64,000 nucleotides of DNA from Cyrtodaria siliqua (GCA_037043455.1 JAWPHD010006776.1:1-64000), one strand, 5' to 3'. Shown: positions 11,881-24,119, numbered from the stretch's first letter. Numbers and translations: made by a program. Notes: generated by a model not told the origin, from the sequence alone.

Positions 11881-12039
11881 ATACTCAGCATTAAAGAAAT
11901 AGAAAATTAAAATCTAGGGACTTTTGGCATTAATTGAAAGGGAAATTATAACTATTGTCTTTCGGAAATTATGTTCTGGTTGATTTTATTCATTATTGAC
12001 CTTCGTAAAATGACGGTAACATGTATTCATATAATACAA

Positions 12040-12187
12040 AGAATGAAAAGAAATATAAAAAGATCGGACAGGGAAAGTAGCATTCAAGGAGGACAGTCAA
12101 CCACAAAACACAGAAACAAACACGCAAACAGACAAACAAGAAGGCAAAAGCAATAATAAAAGCAAACGACATCACAAACACAAAACG
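12040..12187 (-). repeat. Penelope-like 3' tail, terminal module
   Basis: It matches 38310-38455 and 48930-49060: gaacaggaaaag.a..attcaaggacgacagtcaaccac ... catcacaaacacaaaagggttgac. Only the last 145 bp or so of the element is present, as expected of a 5'-truncated insertion. It abuts the LINE relic that follows. Confidence 0.75.
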
Positions 12188-12900
12188 GTTGACAATTGAT
12201 ACTCACAAGCATTTGGGTTTAATTTTTAGTTCAGATGGTAAATGGCACGATCACATTGTAACATTGTCTTGCCTAACACTAACTCAAATTTACAAATCAT
12301 ACATGCACTCTATCCTAGAATATACGTCTATTGTGTGGGATGGTTGTTCTATTTACGATAGAGAAAGACTCAAAAACGTTCAATATGAGCCTGCTCGTAT
12401 CGTTACTAAACTAACGAGATCAGTATCCGTCAATAACCAAAATGTCTAAGATATGTATTCGTTAGTCCTAAAGTTCCTACTTAATTGTTATATGGCTCAC
12501 GATCACTTGCCGATCACTTGCCGTTTTGCATGTACGAATTTGCTATTCATGCAGCAATCTTAATAACGATCTTGATATTAGTGGGACTACGCTTCAAACA
12601 CTAACACATTCTAACAAATCAGTTTCAAACATAAATGCTGTTCTGACTCACTATATTGTCAACTTGTCTACTACCTCGTCTTCTTTCTTCAAAACTGTCA
12701 TACAGACTACTCCTTTCCTCTCCTATCGTAATTATATTTCTCTACAACGAACACAACTGTATCAGAATACATACATTTATATTTAGTTTTCTTATAATCC
12801 TTTGTAAAATAGTATGTTACTATTTAGCCATGTACATTTCTGTAACACATTGTATTGGGAAGAGCCGTAATTAATGTTGATAGAACTTGTGACTCGACCC
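12188..12900 (+). pseudogene. LINE C-terminal relic with 3' UTR
   Basis: The frame 12189-12449 shows HKHLGLIFSSDGKWHDHI, then after an internal deletion IYKSYMHSILEYTSIVWDGC and RERLKNVQYEPARIV. These are the conserved segments just downstream of the RT domain in non-LTR retrotransposons. 12526-12786 retains the degenerate C-terminus (NYISLQRTQLYQN). 12850-12900 has gggaagagccgtaattaatg, resembling the 3' UTR of such elements. It is deleted, shifted and non-functional. Confidence 0.75.
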
Positions 12901-13309
12901 ATGTGCATACTTGTATGGCAATAACATATTAAATTAAATATATAAGTTAACAGTTCCGCAGTAACAGCAGTTTACTGCCACCTGAAAAAAACTTCATGTC
13001 GGATGAAAGACTGCCTAGCCTCCCACCCTCATCCTAGTAATGACCACCAGTTGGCTTGTCTATGGCTGGCTATTATTTCCTGATGAAAGGCCCCTCTCTG
13101 GAAATTGTGGGAGTTGAACACATATCTAGAACAACTGTGTTACGGTCACCCACCGGCCAGACTAAGCTTTCACCATGGCCAAGTCCCCGAACTGATGGCA
13201 TCATACCTGGGACGATTCCACCATAGTGAGAATGCAGAAACGTTTTCGGCAATTTCAGAGACTTCCGGGAATTGGTAAAAGTGGTTTTCGTGCATTCATA
13301 AACTAACCA

Positions 13310-13405
13310 TAAAGAAAGATAAAAATATCGGACAGGGAAAGCAGCATTCAAGAACGACAGCCAAGCACAAAACACAAAAACAAACACGCAAACAGACAAA
13401 CGATC
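13310..13405 (-). repeat. Penelope-like 3' tail, terminal module (short)
   Basis: About 95 bp matching the extreme end of the family (tcggacagggaaagcagcattcaag.acgacag). It is one of several copies that share the same terminus but start at different points. Confidence 0.65.
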
Positions 13406-13503
13406 AGGCATTGTTGGATATAAGGTACGACAATAAACGTGCCATCTTTGGTGCCGCCAAGGGACTGTTATATCTGGGGGAAAAACAACTGTCCCTTTAG
13501 AAG

Positions 13504-13655
13504 ATCAAACACAGACTTACGGAATTATCTCGTACCTTTCCAGCGAAATTTTATATTGATCATGTTTCAATGCTCTAAATGCTATATTAATGCGCATTTG
13601 AAATTGATTACTTTTGCAAAATTCAGTGATACCTCATTCCTAGGCTTCATTTGAA
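13504..13655 (+). repeat. Direct repeat unit, partner at 14696-14843
   Basis: gatcaaac.cagacttacggaattatctcg through gatacctcattcctaggct is nearly identical at both sites, with only a few substitutions. The second copy lies inside the composite element 14047-15102. The sequence is therefore mobile or was segmentally duplicated. Confidence 0.8.
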
Positions 13656-14282
13656 AAAGCTCTTTGCTGACTGTCACACAAATACAAATTATAAGTGTAT
13701 GCGTCCCTGGTAACTGGGACACCTATACACAGGCGACGATACCCAAAAACGACAGGGACTCCAGCTTGGTCGGGTTAATCGACATATCGACAATACTGAG
13801 AAAATGTTCACTCGATAATCGAGTTCAAGTTGGGTGAAGATCTTGGCTGATCGAGACATGGAACGGGACCAGGATCTGTGGCGGTTTGGACTCTGAACAA
13901 AAAATTCCAGGGATTAACTACTTTTCTCCCTTTTTCCTCCAGAGCAAGTGAGTGATGAAATGGGGATATAAAGAGAGGAATTGGTGGATATAATGGGCGG
14001 AATTGGGGTTCTAAATCTTGTCTAACTTTGGTCCGAAATTTGCAAAGAACATAAACGGAGGCGACTATCTTGGAACGATGACGTCATCGCGCATTTTTAC
14101 CATATATGGTGTATTGACAAAATGTCATTTAAAGCAATGAAAACCGCTGCAAATGAAAAATAAGTATACAATTTATACATTTACATCTGTATGTTTATTT
14201 TTAATCAATTTGCATGGATTTTTCTTTTCTTTAAAATGTATTTTGTCAATATGCTACATATGGTAAAAAAGGCACGATGAAA

Positions 14283-14360
14283 AAGGAAATCAGCAGTCTT
14301 GAACACTGCTTTTCCCGGCACTAACACGACGCCTTAGTGAACTGCGCTACTTCGGCCAGT
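14283..14360 (-). repeat. tRNA-like relic
   Basis: The minus strand reads gccgaagtagcgcagttcactaagg (box A-like) with a degenerate box B (agtgttcaagactgc). The cloverleaf is poor, so this is a tRNA-related fragment, not a functional tRNA. Confidence 0.4.
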
Positions 14361-14518
14361 GAATGTTTCATCGCTTATACACGTATAATAATAATGGCTA
14401 CATGCTACATTTTAGTAGACTGGCTTACGAAAACGTCATTTCAGCAAGTGAAACGTTAACATTTCAACACTGCAAAATATGTGTTTATATCATTTAAGTT
14501 TTTCAGACGAGTTGTCTA

Positions 14519-15010
14519 GGAATTCAAGTTGTAAAGCATGCTTATTGCCACTTACATGAGTCACAGTCAGTTTATCATAGACAGGTATAAAACCCATATA
14601 AGGGTCAGCTGACTTCGGCAGCTGAATAAGAATAACATTTACATATTTTACATCTGTACTTTTAGTTTTTAAACAATTTCCACTGATTTTTCACTGATCA
14701 AACGCAGACTTACGGAATTATCTCGTACCTTTCCAGCGAAATTTTATGTCGATCATGTTTCAATGCTCTAAATGCTATATTAATGCGCAATTAAAATTGA
14801 TTACTTTTGCAAAATTCAGTGATACCTCATTCCTAGGCTTTCAAGTTGTAAAGCATGCTTATAGCCACTTACATGAGTCACAGTCTGTTTACCATAGACA
14901 GGTATAAAACCCATATAAGGGTCAGCTGACTTCGGCAGCTGAATAAGCATAACATTTACATATTTTACATCTGTATATTTAGTTTTTAAACAATTTCCAC
15001 TGATTTTTGT
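14519..15010 (+). repeat. Duplicated 172-bp unit (14519-14692 and 14838-15010)
   Basis: Both copies run from tcaagttgtaaagcatgctta to caatttccactgattttt with few mismatches. Each includes the small hairpin cagctgacttcggcagctg. They are separated by the 148-bp unit shared with 13504-13655, indicating stepwise segmental duplication. Confidence 0.85.
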
Positions 15011-15102
15011 TTTGCTTTAAAATGTGTTTTGTTTATATGCCATTTACAGTAAAAAGGCGCGATGACGTCATCGTTCCAAGATGGCCGCCTCCATTTATGT
15101 TC

Positions 15103-16328
15103 TTAGCACATTTTCAATAGGTTATATCTCCTTTATTTTTCATGGCATTTTGATAACTCTTTCAGTTTTTCCCAAGTTGTTCAAGTTTTTTAGACCCCTT
15201 TTAAATAAACTGTGTTATATAATAGTGTATCAACCCCTTTAAACGCGCACTGAGTCGGGTACCAACTTTGTTTTTCTTGAATAATTATACACAAGTCATA
15301 ATAATAACATATTTACTTTAATTATATACCTATAAATACTTATATACCCAATACCTTCATGTCCTTCAATGGAATACAAAACCCTGTATCACCTCTACAG
15401 GCTTTCTGAATGTAGATCACTATGCTACAAATTGCCATACACAAATGTCAGATTTGAATGTTGGGGATCGCCCAGCTAGTAAACCATTACAAAGCATGGA
15501 TGTTTTAACATGAAATGTCAGAAACATCAGATTGTTTGTTTGTGCATTTGTGAACATTGTGGGTTAATTAATTAATTTAACATTATGTCAGTTGTTACCA
15601 GAATTTGAATTGTTTACCCATGTGTAATGAACACATGTGTAGTTGTTGCATAATATGCATGTTTCCATGCGCGTGTTATGTACATGTTTTCATGTCCTTC
15701 CTGTTGGTGGTTTTCAGTTAATTTGATATGATTTAATACAACATTTTAATTTTATTTTTTTGATACATGTGTTCTATTTTAATGAAATGTAAAGATGTAT
15801 ATAATAAAAGGATCATTACTATAGTAACTTGTTCTGGATGTTTGTATCACCTTGAGTAGGTAAATGCCAGACCAGGATCCCACGAGAGGTGTAGCCCATG
15901 CTAAATTCCCATAGACAACAATGTTTTTTTCGGCGGATCAATTTCTAATTTCATGTCAAAACCGATAAAAAGGAAAGGACAATACTCTGCAATATTAAAA
16001 ATGTTTCTATATATTAAATGTACACACGGCTACCGATTAGGATTTATTAAGCGTTAAAATTAGCACCTTGATTCATTATTCTATTTATTTTATCTTTAAA
16101 CCTGCTTTGCATATATTTAAATAATAAAAACTGGAGTTTAACATTTTTTCGTTAATCTTCCTCAGCTTTAAATATTAATAGTACTGATTTAATAGTCAAC
16201 TATAAGAAATACAAGTACACGACAACACTATTCTTTGAAGTATTCAAACTATTATAAACAGTTATTCTCTCACTGAGTATGCAAGTTATAAAGAAACAAC
16301 TATCGAGACGCCGCAAAGATTGACGTCT
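15103..16328. other. Intergenic, includes 3' flank of the minus-strand gene
   Basis: No domain-bearing frame. The right part (about 16050-16328) is likely 3' UTR and downstream sequence of the minus-strand gene ending at 16329. I could not choose among the AT-rich poly(A)-like strings. Confidence 0.5.
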
Positions 16329-17089
16329 TCAGAGGCTTAATTTTCTCGTGGGCACGGACACTTCCGATAGAGGCGGCAAAACAAGGGCTGTCGCCATTCT
16401 ATGTTTCAAATATCTATAGTCATCATTTCCTACAATTGCTAGTCGGTTTTGAATCTGCGGAAACACTTCTCTTGAAAATGTGGAAAGCGATGTTACATCC
16501 GTGTTACGGTTTCCGTCGTGCTCACTTGTGACAATTTCTGTTTCATCACTATATTTTGACTGTGTGTGCAAGTTCGAATCTGAAAGGCTGATAACCCGAC
16601 TAGCTTTCAGCTTTGATTTTCGTTTTCGTTTTGAGTGTTGTTTATTCGTGTGTTTCACTGGTTTGTTTTTCGTAGACACTAAGCAGCATTTAGACATTTG
16701 TCTTTCTAAGCGCGGCAATGGAACAGACTGAATACTTGCAGATGATGCTGCTACAATAGATTCACGTCTATGCTTTACCTCGTCAAAGTTGAAATTGTCT
16801 CTAGATGTTTCTCTTTTCAGAGTACGCAATTGTTTCCAAACTTCGTTTGAGTACGGTTTAATTTCGTGAATATCCATATGTTCATCAAAATGATCCAACT
16901 GTCGTTTTACTTCTTCAAACTTTGTTAACTCAGAGGTCACGTCCAACCTTTCTTTTGCAAGTCTCTTCAACTGAGCTAACCATAGTTTGTCTATCTCTTC
17001 TATTTTGAGATCCAGAAGTTTTTGTTCTCTTGCGTTCTTTATAAATGCCTCCGCGGGATCATACTGCTGTTGCTTCTGAAAAGTCATAC
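16329..17089 (-). CDS. Terminal exon of an unrecognised coiled-coil, basic protein
   Basis: A 252-codon frame from ATG 17087 to TGA 16329 is the best unassigned host coding region here. It is preceded on the minus strand by a good acceptor (attatattacag|GTATG). It is therefore probably the last exon of a longer gene, although the ATG could serve as start. Residues 1-75 are charged and helical (DPAEAFIKNAREQKLLDL, LDVTSELTKFEEVKRQLDHF), consistent with a coiled coil. Residues about 145-165 are very basic (KQHSKRKRKSKLK), a likely nuclear localisation signal. A Ser/Thr-rich, probably disordered region follows. The C-terminus (YRYLKHRMATALVLPPLSEV) is more ordered. There is no signal peptide or membrane segment. 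I do not recognise the family, and function is unknown. Upstream exons at higher coordinates were not found. Confidence 0.65.
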
Positions 17090-17093
17090 CTGT

Positions 17094-17094
17094 A

Positions 17095-17127
<33 letters not shown>

Positions 17128-17128
17128 T
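17094..17128 (-). repeat. (TTA)n microsatellite at a splice acceptor
   Basis: On the minus strand about ten TTA/ATT units run directly into attacag, occupying the place of the polypyrimidine tract for the exon at 17089. Length change here could affect splicing; that is inference. Confidence 0.7.
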
Positions 17129-18265
17129 AAAAGCATAATTATGATATGTAGGTTTAAGCATATTTTATTCCACTTTAATTTCATTTCCTGTTTTCACTTT
17201 ATGCAAATGGGTAGGGACACAATTTCGTATAACATTCGAAATTCCCGACAATAAAAATAAATATATGGAAGATTTGCATGCACTATACATTAAACATTGA
17301 TGCATAAACAATATATTTTCGGACACGTCAACGTCTCCTGTTTTTAAAAGTTGTATTTTAACTCTAATTCGCCTTAACTTATAAATTACAGAGTTCAGTT
17401 AACTACAACTCATTATCTCAGTTTCCACTCCAAAAGATAACACTTTATATTAACCTTTGGAAACATGTTGAACCGTCAAACTGACATCAGTAATTTAAAT
17501 CATTGAATAAAAACACATTTGTTGTCACAAATGTTCTACAACATAAAATGGAATGACGAGTCAATATATTTAGCTTAAAGAAACATAAAAATGTTGTTTT
17601 TTCGTAATCTGTGAAAAAGGTATATTGTACTTTTAAAAGTTGGCAATGATTTTTCATATCCTATACAGCCATGTCAGTGATTAGGCACTTCATTTCCGAA
17701 ATAGAACGCGCAATCTGAATAATGTTCTCTCTAACATTGAACCTACATACTTCTATAAGCCTATCAACTCTCGGCAGTCCTTCAAGCAGATTAACAACTT
17801 AAATAATTCTGAAGTTTACAAAAAACAGATTAAGTTAAGTAAGAAGGTGACGTATATTGATCCGACTTAAAGGTTGCTATCCGACTTAAAGTACATGCTT
17901 ATTTTGACTCGGGCATTAAAACCAGTATATTGTTTATAAATTTTTTAAACAAACAAGAAAACTCATTTTTTTATTCAACTGAACCATACAGCGTTGAATC
18001 GTTCATTTTATTCATCTATCCAAGAGAAGTGTTTTCAAACATTTGTAACATGTTCCTTCACAATCAACTTGCTTGACATTTAATCAAAATGGGTAATAAT
18101 AAATATAGTGTAAAATATAGCGACACACTACTAACGAGGGACACTGCCATCCTGATTTAAAAAAGCGTTGCTCAATATTACTTCTTCAAAGATTACCGTG
18201 TATCCCTATAATGCACTGATGCATAAGTTCTGGAGATGGCACGTGTCGAGATAGCGTAGCGTATA
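17129..18265. other. Probable intron/intergenic, nothing recognised
   Basis: AT-rich sequence with no domain-bearing frame. It may be intron of the minus-strand gene ending at 16329. Confidence 0.45.
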
Positions 18266-18305
18266 GTACTACTACTACTACTACTACTACTACTATTACT
18301 ACTAT

Positions 18306-18337
<32 letters not shown>

Positions 18338-18496
18338 TTACTACTACTACTAATAATAATAATGATAATAATCACTGGTCCTAAACCGACACAAATGAAT
18401 GTTGGTCAATTGTTTGGCTTCAGTCGGTATCACGTACATAAGAGTTCATTTGCTGCATGATGATGATAATGATGATGAGGAGGAGGAGGAGGAGGA
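18266..18496. repeat. Trinucleotide microsatellites (ACT)n, (AAT)n, (ATG)n, (AGG)n
   Basis: (act)n with att interruptions at 18266-18350 passes into (aat)n at 18350-18370. (atg)n then (agg)n follows at 18458-18496. The poly-Ser frame is an artefact. Confidence 0.9.
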
Positions 18497-18707
18497 ACTT
18501 ATTTTCTGCAGTTGGGATGTCATCATATCATATGCATGAGTATACTAATTTATATGTGCATGCATTAAATATATAATTATAAAATATAAACTTCATTTAG
18601 TTTACATCGATTAAGTTACACAGCTTATTTACAAATCGTTAGTTTGCGTTAGACAGCGTCAGCTTGCAATTGGTATTGATGCAATCTCAGTAAAATCATA
18701 ACCTAAT

Positions 18708-18919
18708 TACCCTTTGATACTTTCCGCTATAGTAAAGGGTCTGCCTTTAATGAGATTGGTATTGATGAGGGGATGGAAACCGGGGACAAAGGGAAACTCA
18801 CGTTCCCACGAGAGGGCGACCACCGTCAAGGTACCCTCTGAAAATGCCGAGACGGGTAATCGAACCTGGGTTGCATTAGTGAGAATCAATGCGCGACCGA
18901 CTGCGCTACCCAGACACCC
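18708..18919 (-). repeat. tRNA-derived SINE with well-preserved head
   Basis: On the minus strand 18919-18856 reads gggtgtctgggtagcgcagtcgg... with box A tagcgcagtcgg and box B ggttcgattacc, both close to consensus. A body of about 150 bp follows, ending near ctttactatagcggaaag. The RNA polymerase III internal promoter looks intact. It is the best-preserved SINE in the window. Confidence 0.75.
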
Positions 18920-19184
18920 AGCTATATACTGAACAAAAAAAGTTTAGCATGACCCTTTAGGGACAGAGATTAAACATATCAGTAGTGATAAAATTGTAGG
19001 AAGATATTAGAAATGCAGGCTAAGGATGGGTTATTTTATTGTTTTTTAAGCGAAATTACCTCCCATATATTAAAAACAAAGTATTTCTTTATACAGAAGT
19101 AATGCTTTGAACAACTTTACTGTTTGGCATTGATAAGAATCGCACATTCTGTCATTGTTTAAAAAAACGCTGAAAAGTGTTCAC

Positions 19185-19300
19185 AAACAATTATTAGTGT
19201 CAATGTGGCGATGTTACGATGACGATGGTACGATGGTCCATCTCGTTATCGCCATCGTAACATCGCCATATATCCATGGCCATCGTTCAATCGTACCAAC
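19185..19300. repeat. Small inverted CGAT-rich repeat
   Basis: tggcgatgttacgatgacgatggtacgatgg faces cgttatcgccatcgtaacatcgcca, giving an imperfect hairpin. Its wording resembles the larger array at 21522-21900. Confidence 0.6.
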
Positions 19301-20883
19301 AGATTATTATCGTTCTTTCACGTGTTCAGAGGATAGACGGGACAGCCCAGTTTACGTCCTCATGCAATGGACTAGACTAAGGGAACGTGTCTTACTCAAG
19401 AACACACCAACGAACCGACGAAGTTCAGTGGAGCTTAAGAAGCTGAGAACAGTTTAACACTAGCCAATGACATATAGCAAAAAGTCATTAAGATCAAAAC
19501 AAAATCGCTATGCCCAATGATAAATCATGCCAAAGACTTCACAATTTGGGAACATTTGATTAAAAACAAATTAATTTGAAAACAAGTCTTACCTTTCAGT
19601 TTAAGTGAATCCTTTTATAAAACCTATTCCGATATAGTGGGTGTATTAATTAAATCGATGTTTCTATTTCAAACATAGAACATTATTTAGTAATTTATGC
19701 AATAGATGTCCCTATTTTAATGTCCGTCATTCATCACAATTATCTCATTATCTTATGAATACAAGTTAAAGATCATTAAATTATATGCTTACTTGATTTC
19801 CCTCTCATATAACTTTATTTTATTAATGTTTTGGTATTCATATTTGACATAATTATTTTATTTTTCTCAACAAACAGTTTAGTCAAAATGCAGCAGGACC
19901 ATTGCCTATTGAAATGCCTATTATCGACTATTTAATTCCATTCTTGAGAACACAATATTTTTTTATCAATCGTTTATAACATAAAAAACCATATCAGTCG
20001 TGTATAATACGATATCCCTATACACCTGCTCCGTTTTTACTTTCAAATTGTATTATAAATTATTAACCACTTTTGTTCGTTCTGTGTTTTTATTCATATA
20101 TGAAACAAGGTATACTCTGACTTGCTATGACTATTGAGCAGTAAGATTAATCAATCTCGTTAATTTACACCCGCATACATATAATATAAACTTTCCTTAT
20201 TCGCGATTAAAATAAATTATAAGCTAGAGCTTTGTGGATTAAATTAGATTAACAAATGGATAATAAAAGTTCAAGTGAAGGTTTCATTTGACATTACCAA
20301 CGGCTGGTCTGTTTCTTTTTTTTAAATTTATGTTTAGTTCTTTTATCAAAATACCTGTACAATGTACTACATGTATTAAGAGTTAATGGATCATTAATCT
20401 GGTGATTGAAATTTAAAAAAAATCTAAGTCGACATTTTAATGGATTTATTTGGCACAGTAAAATATGTTTCAAATATTATTAGTAGTTTAGCTATTAATT
20501 AGGCTATTTTCAATAACGTGTCAAGCACAACTTTGTTTTAAAGGAATTATATTGTTTAATGGCCTATCAATACATTATATTATGGTATTTCGAGCCACCC
20601 AGAGAGAGGGGAAGGATATATAGGAAACCTGGAACCGTACCCTCCTCTTACAATCGAATATATCCCTGGGTGTTTTTAAAAACATTACAAAAACAGGAGT
20701 AAAATGCTTCTATTTTATGACGAAATATTTCTGTAATGTATATATAAATGCCCTGCTTCAAAATTATGATCTGCACATACATGCCAACCGTTCCATATAA
20801 AAGTTAACGTTATTTAGATATAAAAAATGGAGCAGTTTATTATATATCATAAAATATAAGTGTTTTTCACTGGTCTAGAAGCA
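19301..20883. other. AT-rich spacer, no gene
   Basis: No supported coding or RNA feature. A short imperfect inverted pair (ggatatata...tatatccc) lies near 20615-20670. Confidence 0.5.
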
Positions 20884-21066
20884 GTCACGTGTGATTAATT
20901 AGTTTTGACCATTGCCCTTGGAAATATACCAACCGTTCAATAGCTCATCACGTGACTGTGCAATAGTAAATTTAGCGTCAATAGTGCAAATTTGTCATTG
21001 ACGCTTTTTTTTTAAAAAACAGCAAAGCGTCACGTGACCGTGGAATAGTCGATCTGTGTCAGTGAC
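20884..21066. promoter_or_regulatory. Three CACGTG E-boxes in a duplicated context
   Basis: gtcacgtgtg (20885), atcacgtgact (20948) and gtcacgtgacc (21028) lie within 150 bp. The last two sit in a direct repeat (tcacgtgac.gtg.aatagt). GTCACGTGAC resembles the palindrome bound by TFEB/USF-type bHLH-zip factors. No promoter or exon could be linked to it, so function is speculative. Confidence 0.3.
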
Positions 21067-21521
21067 GCGCTTGTTTAAATGAAAAAAGGAAGCAGATACA
21101 TTGTTTACACGGCTCAGACTCCAAATTTTAATTTCATTAGTAAAAAATCAACTGTTATATTTTATCATATATAATATAACAACTATTTAATGCCTTATTT
21201 CTCATACATTACCAGTTATATCTGTACATTACAAGATTCAGAATTTAAGCATGGTAGATGAAAAGGCATTGTCTTAGAAATTAACATTTTAAGCTCACGT
21301 GTAAAATTAATTTAATGATAAATGGACATTAAATGGAAGGGCAGTCTTCTGAAATAGCGTTTTAGGATGGTCAATATTTTCACTAAAAATTGTACAAAAT
21401 TCTACAATAATGTGTTGAATATGAATTTAAACACTGTAGGACTAGGATTTGTAAATAATTTATTAATTGGATGGTCTTATTTCTGCTAAAATTTAGGGAT
21501 ATGCATTCACTCATATCTGGT

Positions 21522-21900
21522 TTGTACGGAATTCCGTTAGGGCCATCGCCTTTCAATGTGTTGATCTGAAACGCGATACTCGATAGTACGATGATGAAAA
21601 CGCGAAATTACGAAACTACGATAACGAAAACGCGATAACACGATGATGATAACGCGATACTACGATAACGAAAACGCGATAATACGATAGTACGATGATG
21701 ATAATGCGATATACTATCGTGTTTTCACCATCGTACTGTTGCGTTTTCACCATCGTAATATCGTGATATCGCGTTTTCGTTATCGTAGTATCGTGATTTC
21801 GCGATTTCATTATCGTACTATCGCGTTATCATCATCGTACTATCGCGTTATCATCATCGTACTATCGCGTTATCACCATCGTAACGGAATTCCGTAGGTT
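21522..21900. repeat. Foldback array of 22-bp CGAT-rich units bounded by ACGGAATTCCGT
   Basis: The right arm has three head-to-tail copies of catcgtactatcgcgttatc(at) at 21810-21878. The left arm is the diverged reverse complement (gatgatgataacgcgata). Both ends carry the palindrome acggaattccgt (21526-21537 and 21884-21895). The whole unit can fold into a long hairpin and encodes nothing. Confidence 0.8.
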
Positions 21901-22606
21901 TGCAGCAAGACCTTTCCGAATTCTCGACAATCATTTTCATGGATTATGGGCGAATAACAACAGATGGCGTACAAGAAAATTTAAAAGCATAGAATTATTC
22001 AAATAATTTTTACAACGTTTTGTAACAAGGACATTTTCAGAGATGCCAGTATCCAAAAGGTATGGTAGGGGGAGGTAATTCAGGGGTATAAATAACCGGA
22101 AATTTTTCATTTTTGTTTTGGAATTTAAGAGAGCGAACCCAGTAGTACTATAAATACACTACTTTATCTCAGTGTAATATCCAGTTCAAAGGATATATGC
22201 CTAGTGACAGAACTTTTTGAAGCACCCTCGTATAATGGTTATAGTTCTGCTAGTTTGCCGGTATCGTGTTTTTGTGTGGCCGAACATGTTCTCAATATGA
22301 TATTGGGGTCACGTTTAGCACCGATTTGGTGCTCTTGAATGGTACATAAAAATATATAGGAAACTTAACAATCGTCTTTAATTTTTGAAACTATATGTTT
22401 CTTTTCTGACGTAAACCATGATCTGGTGCTTTTATTAGCGGCAAAGTAAAGTGCTGAAAATAAAATTAACACAAATATAAAACTGTAGGATACGGACCCA
22501 TCCTTCCCACTGAATATCATATGGAGGTAAATTTGTTCTGACGTTCACCAATACGGCGCTACATTATCACTTTTGGCCATTAATGCCATTAATGCCTTTG
22601 AAGATA

Positions 22607-22642
<36 letters not shown>

Positions 22643-23654
22643 TTCTAAGGTTTAAGGTCTCTCCACCACATACCCGATACGACGTCTTAAAGGGATGGGC
22701 ACAATAGAGTCTGGACAGTGCTTTTTGTAGTTCTATGTTGGATCTGTAGTGCTGGGTGCTGTCATCACGGTTGAATGCGTAGTGTCTTGTCGCTGCTGCT
22801 CTATGTAGTTGTCGCTGCGGCGGTGAGGTGGGTGAAGGGGTGGGGGTGGTCTAGAAGACATTCTCTACGGTGGTTGCTGTCTCACCTAACTACTGGACTA
22901 GTATGCTAGGGTAGCCCAGTTTAGGGCCACGCCCATCACAGTATGACCCCTGCGCCGCACATATCCTCCGACGGTCCGTACATCTCCCATCTTCGAACTT
23001 TTGTCATCAGTCGTCGATAACGCTGAGGCGTTTGTTGTCGGCTTCTTTGTATACATCAGGTGGTATGTGCTGTGAAGGGACGCAGGATACATCTTCACTC
23101 TCGGTCAAATGACACTCAAGCTACTAAACATGCAGCCATCTAACCATGCAGGTTCAGTAATGCCACGCTACGCGAAAAGAGTATACGGCAATGGCATAGC
23201 GACCCCTATACAAACATCATGAGTGTCATCAGTGTCCACGCTGCGACGTGCACGCGGTGAAGATCCAGGTGGTTGAAGTTACTCTAGAACTTCTTTTTGT
23301 TTATAAAGCATCCATACGATCCATATTTCGGATACGTTTGATTGACCTGTCAGTGGCTGTGCTATACATTACAATGTGGAAACAGCCCTCAGCGAGCAAA
23401 TGCTTATCTAAAGGCATAGTGTGCTCCCAGTGTGTTTATGACCTGTAACCTATTATAGGGTCATTATTGAGCTGCGCATAGCAGATCAAATAGCTCTGCA
23501 TGGTGGTTACTGACCAGCATGATCGATATTCAGAAGTTTATATTAAGTGAAAATAATGGCGAAAAAAGTCTGTGTCACTGATACAAGCATACATGCCATT
23601 GGACTGATACACGTTTTCAGTACATGTATTTAATTTAATGTATTTAATATATGC
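21901..23654. other. Intergenic; (GT)n at 22611-22641
   Basis: No domain-bearing frame. A pure (gt)n run of about 15 units lies at 22611-22641. 22680-22715 resembles 8400-8445. The GC-richer stretch 22740-23230 has frames on both strands but none with family resemblance. Confidence 0.5.
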
Positions 23655-23745
23655 ATATGGGGTCTTCCTCCACCAGTGAAAGCTAGAAAGTCGCCATATG
23701 ACCTTAGCTGTTGGTGCGACTATAAAATCCAATTCAATCAATATC
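23655..23745 (+). repeat. Dispersed repeat tail, partner at 44845-44930
   Basis: gtcttcctccacca.....agct.gaaagtcg.catat.acc.tagctgt.ggtgcgactataaaatccaattca is shared with 44845-44930 in the same orientation. It looks like a SINE 3' region; no tRNA head is visible at either site. Confidence 0.65.
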
Positions 23746-24119
23746 CTCTGTAGTAACAAACATATATATACTTTGGTATTGTAACAAATAAACATGTATG
23801 AAATGAAAATGTACAACATATGTTATACACATGTTATACAAAGTTAATATGGTGAATTCATTTCAACATGTTACTTGAATTGTACAATAAACAAGTTGGT
23901 TATTAGTAACCTATGCTAAGTATAGGATAGAGGCTATGGCGAGAAATCTTCACAATTAAGAAACCGAAAGTGAGGGAGCATAGTTTTATCGATAATCTTT
24001 GTATAGGTCATTTAAATTTTATTGACTGTGTAAATTATTCAAACATGCAATGTTAGTTTCTAAGGTATTATTCGATGAACGTTGGGATAGTCTTTGTATA
24101 GGTCAAATTATTGAAATTT

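Larger units (their letters stand above)
14047..15102. mobile_element. Composite inverted-repeat DNA element
   Basis: The outer arms gaacataaacggaggcgac...gatgacgtcatcgcgc (14047-14095) and its reverse complement (15057-15102) match almost perfectly, and similarity continues inward for about 100 bp. A third copy of the inner arm lies at 14205-14282, so 14047-14283 could be a complete short MITE inside a larger one. The interior holds a tRNA-like piece and two copies of a 172-bp unit. No transposase is present. Confidence 0.75.
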
